From Falsirhodobacter halotolerans (GTDB lineage: Bacteria; Pseudomonadota; Alphaproteobacteria; Rhodobacterales; Rhodobacteraceae), in assembly GCF_022899245.1 (NCBI RefSeq), contig NZ_JALJAZ010000001.1, positions 352,501 to 416,500 on the forward strand: a DNA stretch of 64,000 bases, written 5' to 3'. The first letter of the stretch is position 1; each line of letters starts with the position of its first letter. This document shows positions 35,566-45,052 of the stretch, in pieces. Position numbers and translations under genes: made by a program. The notes beneath the pieces were generated by a model, which was not told the DNA's origin, ran no database searches, and saw only the letters and a list, made by a program, of their open reading frames with translations.

Positions 35566-36459
35566 ATGGGCTACGCAAAGACCGCCATTCTGATGGCCGT
35601 GATGACGGCGCTGTTTCTGGGCCTTGGCGCGCTTCTGGGCGGTCGGGGCGGGATGATGATCGCGCTGTTGATTGCCGTGGCGATGAACCTGTTCTCCTAC
35701 TGGAACTCGGACAAGGCCGTGCTGAGGATGCACAACGCGCGGCAGGTGGATGCGACGACGGCCCCCGATTTCTATGCCATGGTGCAGGGGCTGGCGGGCA
35801 ACGCCGGTCTGCCGATGCCCAAGGTGTTCATCATCGACACCGACCAGCCCAACGCCTTCGCCACGGGCCGCAATCCTGAAAACGCCGCCGTGGCGGCGAC
35901 GACCGGCCTTCTGAACCGGATGAGCCGAGAGGAAATCGCCGCCGTCATGGCGCATGAACTGGCCCATGTGCAAAACCGCGACACGCTGATCATGACGATC
36001 ACCGCGACCTTTGCCGGGGCCATCTCCATGCTGGCGAACTTTGCGATGTTCTTCGGCAGCCGCGACCGGCCCGGCGGGTTCATCGGCACGCTGGCCCTGA
36101 TGATTCTGGCGCCCCTGGCGGCGGGTCTGGTGCAGATGGCAATCTCGCGCAGTCGCGAATACGAGGCGGACCGGATCGGGGCGGAGATCTGCGGCAACCC
36201 CATGTGGCTGGCAAGCGCGCTTCAGAAGATCGAGGCCTTCGCCCAGAAGATCGACAATCCGGCGGCCGAGCGCAATCCCGCCACCGCGCACATGTTCATC
36301 ATCAACCCGCTGCACATGTTCACGCATGACAAGCTGTTCTCCACCCATCCCAGCACGGCCAACCGCATCGCGGCGCTGCGGCAGATGGCGGGGGGGATGG
36401 CCGCACCGACGGTCGCACCCACGCCGCCGAAAACGCCGCGCCGGGGGCCGTGGGGCTGA
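35566..36459 (+). CDS. htpX: Membrane zinc protease HtpX
   Basis: A 297-residue M48 metalloprotease. Two N-terminal spans (about residues 5-25 and 27-47) precede the catalytic motif HELAH (His130, Glu131, His134). Spans at about 147-167 and 178-200 and the [12 protein letters not shown] motif follow, where the Glu is the third zinc ligand. HtpX works with FtsH in quality control of inner membrane proteins. It sits between ruvA and ruvB on the same strand with short gaps. ftsH lies about 9 kb downstream. Confidence 0.95.
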   Translation: MGYAKTAILMAVMTALFLGLGALLGGRGGMMIALLIAVAMNLFSYWNSDKAVLRMHNARQVDATTAPDFYAMVQGLAGNAGLPMPKVFIIDTDQPNAFATGRNPENAAVAATTGLLNRMSREEIAAVMAHELAHVQNRDTLIMTITATFAGAISMLANFAMFFGSRDRPGGFIGTLALMILAPLAAGLVQMAISRSREYEADRIGAEICGNPMWLASALQKIEAFAQKIDNPAAERNPATAHMFIINPLHMFTHDKLFSTHPSTANRIAALRQMAGGMAAPTVAPTPPKTPRRGPWG

Positions 36460-36501
36460 TCCCCCCTTGCGGGCGGGGCGTCGTTCCGCGATTGTTCCGG
36501 C

Positions 36502-37527
36502 ATGAACCAGCCTGACCCCACCCTGCGCCCCGACCGTCTGCCCGAAGATCAGGACCGCGCCCTGCGCCCGCAGGGCTTGGGCGAATTCGTCGGTCAGGCC
36601 GAGGCGCGCGCCAACCTGCGCGTGTTCATCGAATCGGCCAAGATGCGGGCCGAGGCAATGGACCACACGCTGTTCCACGGCCCCCCCGGTCTGGGCAAGA
36701 CGACGCTGGCGCAGATCATGGCGCGCGAACTGGGCGTCGGCTTTCGCATGACCTCCGGCCCCGTTCTGGCGAAACCGGGTGATCTGGCGGCCATCCTGAC
36801 CAATCTCGAACCCCGCGACGTGCTGTTCATCGACGAGATTCACCGCCTGTCGCCCGTGGTGGAGGAGGTGCTCTATCCCGCGATGGAGGATTTCGCACTG
36901 GATCTGGTGATCGGTGAGGGGCCGGCCGCGCGGACGGTGCGGATCGATCTGCAACCCTTCACGCTTGTGGGGGCGACAACGCGGCTGGGGCTGCTGACGA
37001 CCCCGCTCCGCGACCGATTCGGCATTCCGACGCGGCTTCAATTCTATACCGTCGATGAACTCGATCTGATCGTCGCCCGGGGCGCGCGCCTTCTGGGCGT
37101 CGATTCGGACCCCGAAGGCACGCGGGAGATCGCCCGCCGCGCCCGGGGTACGCCGCGCATCGCCGGGCGTCTTCTGCGCCGCGTCGTGGATTTCGCGCTG
37201 GTGGAGGGCAACGGCCGCCTCACGCGTGAGATTGCGGATACTGCCCTGTCGCGTCTTGGCGTGGACGATCTGGGTCTGGACGGCGCCGACCGCCGCTACA
37301 TCCTTCTGCTGGCCGAGAATTACGGCGGCGGCCCCGTGGGCGTCGAAACCATCGCCGCCGCCCTGTCCGAGGCGCGGGATGCGGTGGAGGAGGTGATCGA
37401 GCCCTATCTTCTGCAGCAGGGTCTGATCCAGCGGACCCCCCGCGGGCGGATGCTGGCGCGCAAGGCGTGGCAGCATATCGGCATCGCGCCCCCGCGCGCC
37501 CCCGACCAGCCGGACATGTTCGCATGA
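36502..37527 (+). CDS. ruvB: Holliday junction helicase RuvB
   Basis: A 341-residue AAA+ motor. It opens with [20 protein letters not shown], Walker A is [11 protein letters not shown] and Walker B is LFIDEIHRL. Sensor regions ([20 protein letters not shown]) and a C-terminal winged helix ([17 protein letters not shown]) complete the family layout. It drives branch migration with RuvA. Its stop overlaps the next ORF by four bases. Confidence 0.97.
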   Translation: MNQPDPTLRPDRLPEDQDRALRPQGLGEFVGQAEARANLRVFIESAKMRAEAMDHTLFHGPPGLGKTTLAQIMARELGVGFRMTSGPVLAKPGDLAAILTNLEPRDVLFIDEIHRLSPVVEEVLYPAMEDFALDLVIGEGPAARTVRIDLQPFTLVGATTRLGLLTTPLRDRFGIPTRLQFYTVDELDLIVARGARLLGVDSDPEGTREIARRARGTPRIAGRLLRRVVDFALVEGNGRLTREIADTALSRLGVDDLGLDGADRRYILLLAENYGGGPVGVETIAAALSEARDAVEEVIEPYLLQQGLIQRTPRGRMLARKAWQHIGIAPPRAPDQPDMFA

Positions 37528-38087
37528 CGCCCGCCCAGATCGAATCGCTGTTCACCGGCCCGCAGGGGTTCCGCTTTGCGCGCTGGGGTCGGCCCATCGT
37601 CCCCGTGGTCTTCGGCGTGGACGCCGCGACCCTGCCGCTGGTCAAGGGCGCGATCGAGGCGGTGGTCGCCACCGCCGGTCACAAGATGGCCGACCACGAT
37701 CCCGAACTGGGCGCGAACACGATGCTGTTCTTCTTTTCCGACTGGGATGAGGTGGCGGCGGTTCCAAATCTGGATCATCTGATCCCCGACCTTGCCGCCT
37801 TTGCCGCCGCGCGCAAGGCGGAGGGGGCCGAGACCGCGCGCCTGTTCCGCTTCGACGGGCAGGGGGCGATCCGGCTCGCGCTCCTGTTCGTGCACATGGG
37901 CGGCACCTTGCGCCACGCGGATGCGGGGGCGCTGATGCTGGATCAGGCGAGCCGCCTCATGCTGACCTTTGCGGGGGAGCCCGATCTGCCCGACCCCGCC
38001 CCCCTGCTGCGCGCGGCCTACGACCCCGTCCTGCCCGCCCGCGCCGAGGATCCGTCCCACGCCTTCCGTCTGGCGGCGCGGCTGTGA
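37524..38087 (+). CDS. Uncharacterised protein between ruvB and ybgC (187 aa)
   Basis: The ATG at 37524 overlaps the ruvB stop, and its own stop overlaps the ybgC GTG. The product is soluble, with [18 protein letters not shown] near the start and an [16 protein letters not shown] segment. It appears full length and is coded like its neighbours. I do not recognise a named family; tight coupling in a conserved operon suggests a real, conserved gene of unknown function. Confidence 0.75.
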   Translation: MTPAQIESLFTGPQGFRFARWGRPIVPVVFGVDAATLPLVKGAIEAVVATAGHKMADHDPELGANTMLFFFSDWDEVAAVPNLDHLIPDLAAFAAARKAEGAETARLFRFDGQGAIRLALLFVHMGGTLRHADAGALMLDQASRLMLTFAGEPDLPDPAPLLRAAYDPVLPARAEDPSHAFRLAARL

Positions 38088-38464
38088 GCCATGTGTTCCA
38101 CACCCGCGTCTGGTATGAGGATACCGACCTTGGCGGCATCGTCTATCACGCGAATTACCTGAAGTTCATCGAACGCGCGCGCAGCGAATGGGTCGAAGGC
38201 CTGGGCATCGACCAGAACGCGATGCGCGACGACGGCACCGTCTTTGCCGTTGCGCGGATCGAGGCGGACTTCCTCCGCCCCGCCCGTCTGGGCGACCGGC
38301 TGGAGGTGCACACGACCCCCGCCGCCATCACCACGGCCCGCGCGGTTCTGGACCAGCGGGTTCTGCGCGGGGCCGACACGCTGTTCATCGCCCGCGTCAC
38401 GCTGGCCGCGCTGGGCCCCGCGGGGCGTCCGGTGCGCCTTCCCGCCGCCCTGCGGGGGCGATGA
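38084..38464 (+). CDS. ybgC: Tol-Pal associated acyl-CoA thioesterase (YbgC)
   Basis: A 126-residue hot-dog thioesterase starting at GTG 38084. The catalytic loop YEDTDLGGIVYHANYLKFIE has Asp15. It is usually the first gene of tol-pal operons and acts on acyl-CoA or acyl-ACP near the inner membrane. The next gene tolQ follows after 85 bases, which probably hold an additional promoter. Confidence 0.92.
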   Translation: MSHVFHTRVWYEDTDLGGIVYHANYLKFIERARSEWVEGLGIDQNAMRDDGTVFAVARIEADFLRPARLGDRLEVHTTPAAITTARAVLDQRVLRGADTLFIARVTLAALGPAGRPVRLPAALRGR

Positions 38465-38549
38465 CGCGTTCGTGTTGGCAATCCCTTTGCAAAGCGGATA
38501 GATTGGCCGCTAAGAGGCCATAACGGCCCTATACGGACGAGCAGGACGA

Positions 38550-39245
38550 ATGGACACTGAAACCCTTGCCGCGGCGCAGGAGATCGATTTCTCCATGCTC
38601 GCGCTTTTCGCACGCGCCACGCTGACGGTGAAGCTTGTGATGATCCTGCTGATCATCATGTCCTTCTGGTCGTGGGCCATCATCATCCAGAAGCACATCG
38701 CCTATAAGGCCGCCCGCCGCGAGGCGTCGCTGTTCGATCGCGCCTTCTGGTCGGGCGAACCGCTGGACGAACTGTTCGAAAAGACCGGCAGCCAGCCCGA
38801 CGGCCCCTCGGAAAAGGTGTTTGCCGCCGGGATGATGGAGTGGCGGCGCAGCCACCGGCAGGATGGCAAGCTGATCGCGGGCGCGCAGGCGCGGATCGAC
38901 CGGGCGATGGACGTGGCCATCGTCAAGGAATCCGAACGGCTGAAATCCGGCCTGATGTTCCTTGCGACCACCGGGGCCACCGCGCCGTTCATCGGCCTGT
39001 TCGGCACCGTCTGGGGCATCATGCACGCCTTCCAGCAGATTGCCGTCACGCAGAACACCAACCTCGCCACCGTCGCGCCGGGCATTGCCGAGGCGCTTCT
39101 GGCGACGGGCATCGGCCTGATCGCGGCCATTCCCGCCGTGATTTTCTACAACAAGCTGAACGCCGACAGCGACCGCGTCCTGTCGGGTTATGAGGCGTTC
39201 GCCGACGAATTCTCGACCATCCTTTCGCGCCAGTTGGACGCCTGA
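38550..39245 (+). CDS. tolQ: Tol-Pal system proton channel subunit TolQ
   Basis: A 231-residue MotA/TolQ/ExbB family protein with three predicted spans. The first is at about residues 22-42 (LVMILLIIMSFWSWAIII). The second and third are near 135-160 and 175-195 (TTGATAPFIGLFGTVWGIMH and AEALLATGIGLIAAIPAV), with the conserved TolQ motifs. With TolR it converts the proton motive force to energise TolA. GCAGGACG precedes the ATG. Confidence 0.96.
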   Translation: MDTETLAAAQEIDFSMLALFARATLTVKLVMILLIIMSFWSWAIIIQKHIAYKAARREASLFDRAFWSGEPLDELFEKTGSQPDGPSEKVFAAGMMEWRRSHRQDGKLIAGAQARIDRAMDVAIVKESERLKSGLMFLATTGATAPFIGLFGTVWGIMHAFQQIAVTQNTNLATVAPGIAEALLATGIGLIAAIPAVIFYNKLNADSDRVLSGYEAFADEFSTILSRQLDA

Positions 39246-39248
39246 GCG

Positions 39249-39722
39249 ATGGCCGGGGGTGTCATGGGAAGCGCGGGCGGGGGTGGGCGTCGCGGACGCC
39301 GGCGTCGGCGCGGTGGCGGCACGATGTCCGAGATCAACATCACGCCCTTCGTGGACGTGATGCTGGTGCTCTTGATCATCTTCATGGTGGCCGCGCCGCT
39401 TCTGACGGTGGGCGTGCCCGTGCAGCTGCCCAACACCGCCGCCACCGCCCTGCCGACCGAGCAGGAGGAGCCGCTGGCGATCACCGTCACGGCGGACAAC
39501 CGGCTGATGATCCAGACCTCGGACGTGGCCGAGAACGAGCTGATTCCGCGCCTGACCGCGATCGCGGCGGAGCGCGACAACCGCAAGATATTCCTGCGCG
39601 CCGACGGGGCCGTGCCCTATGAACGCGTCGCGCAGATCATGGGCGCGCTGAACGCGGCGGGCTTCAACAGCATCGGCCTTGTGACCGACAGCGACGGACC
39701 GACCTTTGGCGCCGGAAACTGA
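39249..39722 (+). CDS. tolR: Tol-Pal system protein TolR
   Basis: A 157-residue ExbD/TolR family protein. A Gly/Arg-rich start is followed by MSEINITPFVDVMLVLLIIF. This transmembrane segment contains the conserved channel Asp in FVDVMLVLL. The periplasmic domain ends FNSIGLVTDS. It couples to TolQ. tolA begins within its 3' end at a TTG. Confidence 0.95.
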   Translation: MAGGVMGSAGGGGRRGRRRRRGGGTMSEINITPFVDVMLVLLIIFMVAAPLLTVGVPVQLPNTAATALPTEQEEPLAITVTADNRLMIQTSDVAENELIPRLTAIAAERDNRKIFLRADGAVPYERVAQIMGALNAAGFNSIGLVTDSDGPTFGAGN

Positions 39723-40959
39723 CCATAACCCCTATGTGAGAACCGGGCTGATCCTGTCGGGCGCAGGACATGCCGTGTTCATCTTTCTGGTGCTGTTCGG
39801 CGATCTGTTCAGCAGCGCGCCCCCGCCCGAACCGGCGGTGGCCGACGTGTCGATCATGTCCGAGGCCGAGTTCAGCGAGATGATGTCGCAAAGCACCGCG
39901 CCCGAGGCGCAGGAGCCGGAACCCGCGCCCGCCCCCCCGGCGACGCCGCCCCGCACGCGGCCCCAACCGCAGCCCGCGCCCGAACCGGAAACGGCCCCCG
40001 AGCCGACCCCCGAACCCACGCCCGAGCCTGCGCCTGCGCCGGAACCCGCCCCCGAGCCCGAGCCGGCCCCGCCCGCCGCGCCGGAGGTGGCGCCCGCGCC
40101 CGTGCCCGAAAGCACGCCGCAGCCCGTCCTTCCGCCCGCCCCGGTGGAACAGCCGGTGCTGTCGCCGGACGCCAGCACGCGCCCGCGTCAGGCCCCCCGT
40201 GTGGCCCCCACGCCGTCCGAAGCGCCGCCCCCGCAGGCGGAGGTGGCTGAAACGCCCACCCCCGCCGTGACCGAGGAACCGGCCGAGCAGGCCGCCGAGG
40301 AACCGCCCCGTCCCGAACAGGCCCCGCCCGAGGCGGCGACCGAAACCGTGCCGGAACCCACCCCGCAGGCCAACATGGCCCCGGCGGGCAGCCCGCGCCC
40401 GCGCGACCGTCCGGCCCGTCCCGCCGCGCCCACGCAGGCGGACACCGCCACGCCCCCCGCCGCCAGTGCGCCCGCACAAACCGCAGAGCGCCCCGCCACC
40501 CCGCCCGCCACCCCGCCCGCCGAGGCGGCGCGCCCCTCAACGCCCGCCCCGTCGCAAAGCAGTTCGGTGGACGAGGCGCTGGCCGAGGCCTTGGGCGGCG
40601 GTGCCGACACCCCTGCACCAAGCGCGCCCTCCGGCCCGCCCATGACCTCGGGTGAGAAGGATTCGATGCGCGTCGCGGTGCAGCAGTGCTGGAACGTCGG
40701 ATCGCTGTCCTCGGACGCGATGCAGACGGAGGTGGTCGTGGCCTTCACCGTGGGGCAGGACCGCAAGCCCGTGACCGGTTCGATCCGCATGGTCGGATCC
40801 TCCGGCGGGTCCAGCGCGGGGGCCAATCAGGCATTCGAGGCCGCGCGCCGCGCCATCATCCGCTGCGGATCATCCGGCTTCCCCCTGCCGCCCGAAAAAT
40901 ACGACCAGTGGCGCGAGATCGAGATGGTCTTCAACCCCACCAACATGCGGATGAGGTGA
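39706..40959 (+). CDS. tolA: TolA-like energy-transducing protein with Pro/Glu-rich spacer
   Basis: It starts at TTG 39706, inside tolR, which gives a product beginning MAPETDHNPYVRTG. One N-terminal span lies at about residues 14-34. Residues about 60-300 are extremely Pro/Glu/Ala/Thr-rich, more like TonB than the helical Ala/Glu/Lys domain of enterobacterial TolA. The C-terminal domain (about 310-417, MRVAVQQCWNVGS ... AFTVGQDRKPVTGS) is the TolA/TonB C-fold that contacts TolB and Pal. Position between tolR and tolB makes the assignment firm. Confidence 0.9.
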   Translation: MAPETDHNPYVRTGLILSGAGHAVFIFLVLFGDLFSSAPPPEPAVADVSIMSEAEFSEMMSQSTAPEAQEPEPAPAPPATPPRTRPQPQPAPEPETAPEPTPEPTPEPAPAPEPAPEPEPAPPAAPEVAPAPVPESTPQPVLPPAPVEQPVLSPDASTRPRQAPRVAPTPSEAPPPQAEVAETPTPAVTEEPAEQAAEEPPRPEQAPPEAATETVPEPTPQANMAPAGSPRPRDRPARPAAPTQADTATPPAASAPAQTAERPATPPATPPAEAARPSTPAPSQSSSVDEALAEALGGGADTPAPSAPSGPPMTSGEKDSMRVAVQQCWNVGSLSSDAMQTEVVVAFTVGQDRKPVTGSIRMVGSSGGSSAGANQAFEAARRAIIRCGSSGFPLPPEKYDQWREIEMVFNPTNMRMR

Positions 40960-40965
40960 CTTGCC

Positions 40966-42315
40966 ATGTTCGCCCCCTATAATGACCGGAAACGCCAGAG
41001 GATGAGCATGCTGAGAACCCTCGCAACCGCGCTGACCGTCGCGCTGTCCATCACGGGCGGGATCGCCCACGCCCAACAGGGCCCCCTGCGGATCGAGATC
41101 ACCGAAGGCGTGATCGAGCCGCTGCCCTTTGCCGTGCCCGCCTTCAGCGGCGGGAGCCAGGTGGCCAATGACATCACCCGTCTGGTCGCCGCCGATCTGG
41201 CGGGGACGGGACTGTTCCGCGAAATTCCCGCCTCCGCCCATATCAGCTCGGCCGGGTTCGATGCGCCCGTCGCCTATAACGACTGGAAGGCGATCAACGC
41301 GCAGGCGCTGATCACCGGCGCGGTCACGCAGGAAGGCAACCGCATCACGGTGAAGTTCCGCCTGTTCGACGTGTTCGCGGGCCAACCCCTGGGCGACGGG
41401 CTGCAATTCACCGGCACGACCGATACGTGGCGGCGCATGGCCCACAAAGTGGCCGACGCGGTTTACAGCCGCATCACCGGCGAAGGTCCGTATTTCGACA
41501 GCCGCGTCGTCTATGTCCAGGAAAGCGGGCCGAAGGACGCGCGCCAGAAACGTCTGGCCGTCATGGATTACGACGGCGCGAACGTGCAGTATCTGACCGA
41601 CGCCTCGGCGCTGGTTCTGGCCCCGCGCTTTTCGCCGCAGGGCAACCAGATCCTGTTCACCTCCTATGCCTCGGGGTTTCCGCGCATCTACCTGATGAAC
41701 GCGGCGAATCTGCAGACCCGTGCGCTGGATCAGCAACCGGGCACCATGACCTTCGCGCCCCGCTTTTCGCCCGATGGGCGCACGGTGGTGTTCAGCCTGG
41801 AGCAGGGGGGCAACTCCGACATCTATACGCTGGACACGCAAAGCGGCCAGCGGCGGCAGCTGACGAATTCGCCCGCGATCGAAACCGCGCCCAGCTTCTC
41901 GCCCGATGGCCGTCAGATCGTGTTCGAAAGCGACCGGTCGGGCAATTCGCAAATCTATGTGATGTCCGCCACCGGGGGGGAGGCCACGCGCATCTCCGGC
42001 GGGCCGGGGCGTTACAACACGCCCGTCTGGTCCCCGCGCGGCGACATGATCGCCTTCACCAAGCAGCAGGACGGGCGGTTCCATATCGGCGTCATGCGCA
42101 CGGACGGGTCCGAGGAACGCCTTCTGACCTCGTCCTTCCTGGATGAGGGCCCGACCTGGGCGCCCAACGGCCGCGTGCTGATGTTCACCCGCGAAAGCGC
42201 AGGCGCCGACGGATCGGCCCAGCTCTATTCCGTGGACATTTCGGGCCGCAACCTGAAGCAGGTTCCGACACAGGGGGCCGCATCTGACCCGTCCTGGTCG
42301 CCCCTGCTGCCGTGA
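40966..42315 (+). CDS. tolB: Tol-Pal system beta-propeller protein TolB
   Basis: A 449-residue periplasmic protein. The ATG at 40966 has AGGTGA upstream; ATG 41008 with AGAGG is an alternative start of the signal peptide ([16 protein letters not shown]). The N-terminal domain is followed by six-bladed WD40-like repeats with sequences such as [15 protein letters not shown] and [15 protein letters not shown]. TolB links TolA and Pal in the periplasm and supports outer membrane constriction during division. Confidence 0.95.
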   Translation: MFAPYNDRKRQRMSMLRTLATALTVALSITGGIAHAQQGPLRIEITEGVIEPLPFAVPAFSGGSQVANDITRLVAADLAGTGLFREIPASAHISSAGFDAPVAYNDWKAINAQALITGAVTQEGNRITVKFRLFDVFAGQPLGDGLQFTGTTDTWRRMAHKVADAVYSRITGEGPYFDSRVVYVQESGPKDARQKRLAVMDYDGANVQYLTDASALVLAPRFSPQGNQILFTSYASGFPRIYLMNAANLQTRALDQQPGTMTFAPRFSPDGRTVVFSLEQGGNSDIYTLDTQSGQRRQLTNSPAIETAPSFSPDGRQIVFESDRSGNSQIYVMSATGGEATRISGGPGRYNTPVWSPRGDMIAFTKQQDGRFHIGVMRTDGSEERLLTSSFLDEGPTWAPNGRVLMFTRESAGADGSAQLYSVDISGRNLKQVPTQGAASDPSWSPLLP

Positions 42316-42324
42316 TCCCAACCT

Positions 42325-42344
42325 CCGCCCTGTTTGCCGGGCGG
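42325..42344 (+). repeat. Hairpin between tolB and pal
   Basis: CCGCCC (42325-42330) pairs with GGGCGG (42339-42344) around eight bases. There is no T-tract, so it may stabilise mRNA or adjust tolB versus pal levels. Confidence 0.4.
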
Positions 42345-42391
42345 GGAAAACCTGTTACCTTCCGCGAAAGCGTGAACGAGAGGACGTGTCG

Positions 42392-42946
42392 ATGAGCTTC
42401 CTACCCAAGGCCATGATGCTGGTCGCGGTGCTTGGCCTTGCGGCCTGCAACAATCCCAACCGCTTTGGCGCTGGCGGCGCCGGCGCCGGATACGGCGCGG
42501 ACGGGGCCTATGGCCAGAACGGCGGCTTCGGCGCGGGCGGCGTGGGCACCTCGGGTCTGGGCGACCCGAACGATCCGAACTCGGTCGCGTATTTCCAGCA
42601 GCGTCTGGGCGACCGGATCCTGTTCGATTACGACCAGTCGACGCTGAACGATGAAGGCCGTCGCGTTCTGACGGGGCAGGCGCAATGGCTGACCAGCCAT
42701 CCGCAATACGCCGTCATCGTCGAAGGTCATGCCGATGAAAAAGGCACGCGGGAATACAACCTGGCCCTTGGCGCGCGGCGCGCATCCTCGGCGCAGGACT
42801 TCCTGATCTCGCAGGGCGTGCAACCCAGCCGCATCCGCACCGTGTCTTATGGCAAGGAACGCCCGGCCGAGACCTGTTCGGCCGAAAGCTGCTATGCCGC
42901 CAACCGCCGCGCGGTGACGGTGCTGCAATCGGGCGCGGGGTCCTGA
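42392..42946 (+). CDS. pal: Peptidoglycan-associated outer membrane lipoprotein Pal
   Basis: A 184-residue lipoprotein. The lipobox VLGLAAC has the acylated Cys at residue 19. A Gly-rich linker (about residues 25-65) precedes the OmpA-like domain, with VIVEGHADEKGTREYNLALG and RIRTVSYGKERP binding peptidoglycan. ATG 42392 is preceded by GAGAGGAC at suitable distance. It ends exactly at the cpoB start. Confidence 0.96.
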   Translation: MSFLPKAMMLVAVLGLAACNNPNRFGAGGAGAGYGADGAYGQNGGFGAGGVGTSGLGDPNDPNSVAYFQQRLGDRILFDYDQSTLNDEGRRVLTGQAQWLTSHPQYAVIVEGHADEKGTREYNLALGARRASSAQDFLISQGVQPSRIRTVSYGKERPAETCSAESCYAANRRAVTVLQSGAGS

Positions 42947-43773
42947 TGCGGTTCGCGCTGGTCCTGACGCTGGCGCTGCTTCCGGCTTCTGCCTTCGCGC
43001 AGGACCGGGCGCAGTCGCTGGCCGACATCCGGGCGGAGCTGTCGCAGCTCAACGCCCAGTTCAACAGCCTGAAGCAGGAACTGGTGTCCACGGGTGCCAT
43101 CTCCTCGGGTGCTGCGGGCGGCTCGGCCCTGCAACGGCTGGACGCGATCGAATCCTCGATCCAGCGCCTGACCGGCCGGACCGAAGAGGTGGAGCTGCGC
43201 CTGAACCGCGTCATCGCCGACGGCACCAACCGCGTCGGCGATCTGGAATTCCGCGTGACGGAGCTTGAGGGCGGCGATCTTGGCGCCCTTCCCCCCACGG
43301 CCCCGCTGGGCGGGACGGACACGGCCGCCGCGCCGGCCCCATCCCCGGCCCCCGCGTCCCCGGCCCCCGCTTCCCCCACAACGCAGCTTGCCGTTCAAGA
43401 GCAGGCGGACTTCGACCGGGCGCGGGAGGTGCTCGGTCAAGGTGACTTTCGCGCCGCCGCGGACCAGCTTGAGGCCTTCGCCCAGACCTACACGGGCGGC
43501 CCCCTGACCTATGAGGCGCTTTATCTGCGCGGCGACGCGCTGAGCCGTCTTGGGGAAAACGGGGACGCGGCGCGCGCCTATCTCGACGCCTATTCCGGGG
43601 ACCCGGACGGGCCGCGGGCGGGCGACGCGCTGCTGGGTTTGGGCCAGCGTCTTGGCGATCTGGGGCAGACGCAACAGGCCTGCGTCACGCTGGCCGAAGT
43701 CGGCAACAGCTTTGCCGGGACGGACGCGGCCACCCGCGCGCAATCCGCCGCACAGGCGCTTCGCTGCAACTGA
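42946..43773 (+). CDS. cpoB: Cell division coordinator CpoB (YbgF)
   Basis: A 275-residue periplasmic protein with a signal peptide (LTLALLPASAFAQ). An N-terminal coiled coil (about residues 25-75) for trimerisation is followed by a Pro/Ala linker and TPR repeats (about 150-275, ADFDRAREVLGQGDFRAAAD, then YEALYLRGDALSRLGENGDA). CpoB coordinates PBP1B and Tol function during division. It is coupled to pal and tilS by one-base overlaps. Confidence 0.93.
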   Translation: MRFALVLTLALLPASAFAQDRAQSLADIRAELSQLNAQFNSLKQELVSTGAISSGAAGGSALQRLDAIESSIQRLTGRTEEVELRLNRVIADGTNRVGDLEFRVTELEGGDLGALPPTAPLGGTDTAAAPAPSPAPASPAPASPTTQLAVQEQADFDRAREVLGQGDFRAAADQLEAFAQTYTGGPLTYEALYLRGDALSRLGENGDAARAYLDAYSGDPDGPRAGDALLGLGQRLGDLGQTQQACVTLAEVGNSFAGTDAATRAQSAAQALRCN

Positions 43774-44984
43774 TGACGACGCGCCGCCTGTTTCAAGGCC
43801 CGGACCCGGCCCCGCCGGTTCTGGGCCTTGCCATTTCCGGCGGCGGGGATTCGGTCGCGATGCTGGTTCTGGCGGTGGATGCGGGGCTGACCTGCCGCGC
43901 CGCCACGGTGAACCACCACCTGCGCCCCGAGGCGGCGGCCGAGGCTGAAACCGTCGCCCGCCTGTGCGCCCGCCTGTCCGTGCCGCACGACATTCTGCAT
44001 TGGCACTGGGACGGACATGGCAACCTGTCCGACGCGGCGCGGCGCGGGCGGCGCGCGGTTCTGGCCGACTGGGCAGGCCGCGCGGGCGTGGGCACCGTCG
44101 CCCTTGGCCATACGCGCGACGATGTGGCGGAGACGTTCCTGATGCGGCTGGCGCGTGGCGCGGGTCTGGACGGGCTGGCCGCGATGCGCGCCGACTGGAC
44201 CGAAGGCGGCATCCGCTGGTGCCGCCCCCTGCTGGGGGCCGGGCGGGCGGAGCTGCGGGACATTCTGCGCGCCCGTGATCTTGGTTGGGCCGAGGATCCC
44301 TCGAACACCGATCCCCGGTATGACCGCGCGCGCGCGCGGGCCGCGCTGGACGCGCTGCCATTGGGCCTGACGGCGGACCGGCTGGCCGATGTGGCCGGAC
44401 ACCTGGCAGAGGCGCGCCGGGCGCTAGAGGCGGCGGTGACCGAGGCGGCGCGGCATCGTCTGCAGGTGCAGGGGGGCGATGTGCTGCTGCGCCCGGACGG
44501 GGCCGACCCGGAGATTCTGCGTCGCCTGGTGCTGCGGGCGATGGATTGGGTCGCGGGCCCCGCCTATCCACCACGCGGGGCGGCGCTGCGGCGTGCGATG
44601 GCGCGGCTGGCGGCGGGGCAGCCAACCGCGCTCCGCGGCTGCGGCATGGTGGCGCAGGACGGGCACTGGCGGGTGTTCCGCGAGGCCTCGGCGCTGCGAG
44701 GCCTTTGTGCGCCGGTGGGGGCGGTGTGGGACCGCTGGCATGTGACGGGGGGCTCAGCCGGCGAAAGCGTCCGGGCGCTGGGGCCCGACGGCCTGCGCCA
44801 GTGCCCCGACTGGCGCAAGATGGAGATGCCCCGCCGCAGCCTTCTGGCCGCCCCGTCCGTCTGGCAAAACGACCGCCTGGTCGCCGCCCCGCTGGCCGGA
44901 ATCGCCTCCGCCCATGTCTTTCGCCATGATCCCGCGCCGGAGGCGTTGACGATGTCGCACGGCGCGTCTGCTTTATCGCATTGA
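43773..44984 (+). CDS. tilS: tRNA(Ile)-lysidine synthetase (TilS)
   Basis: A 403-residue PP-loop ATPase that modifies C34 of tRNA-Ile(CAU) to lysidine, so the anticodon reads AUA. The PP-loop SGGGDSVAML lies near residue 25. NHHLRPEAAAEAE, HTRDDVAETFLMRLARG and a GAGRAELRDIL segment are conserved. The C-terminal part is less conserved and the protein is shorter than the E. coli enzyme, as in many alphaproteobacteria. Confidence 0.93.
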   Translation: MTTRRLFQGPDPAPPVLGLAISGGGDSVAMLVLAVDAGLTCRAATVNHHLRPEAAAEAETVARLCARLSVPHDILHWHWDGHGNLSDAARRGRRAVLADWAGRAGVGTVALGHTRDDVAETFLMRLARGAGLDGLAAMRADWTEGGIRWCRPLLGAGRAELRDILRARDLGWAEDPSNTDPRYDRARARAALDALPLGLTADRLADVAGHLAEARRALEAAVTEAARHRLQVQGGDVLLRPDGADPEILRRLVLRAMDWVAGPAYPPRGAALRRAMARLAAGQPTALRGCGMVAQDGHWRVFREASALRGLCAPVGAVWDRWHVTGGSAGESVRALGPDGLRQCPDWRKMEMPRRSLLAAPSVWQNDRLVAAPLAGIASAHVFRHDPAPEALTMSHGASALSH

Positions 44985-45052
44985 ACCCCCCGCCCGAATG
45001 ACTATCTTGTCGCCCAAATGCCTTATGGGCCAGACGGGTTTGGGAGACGGTT

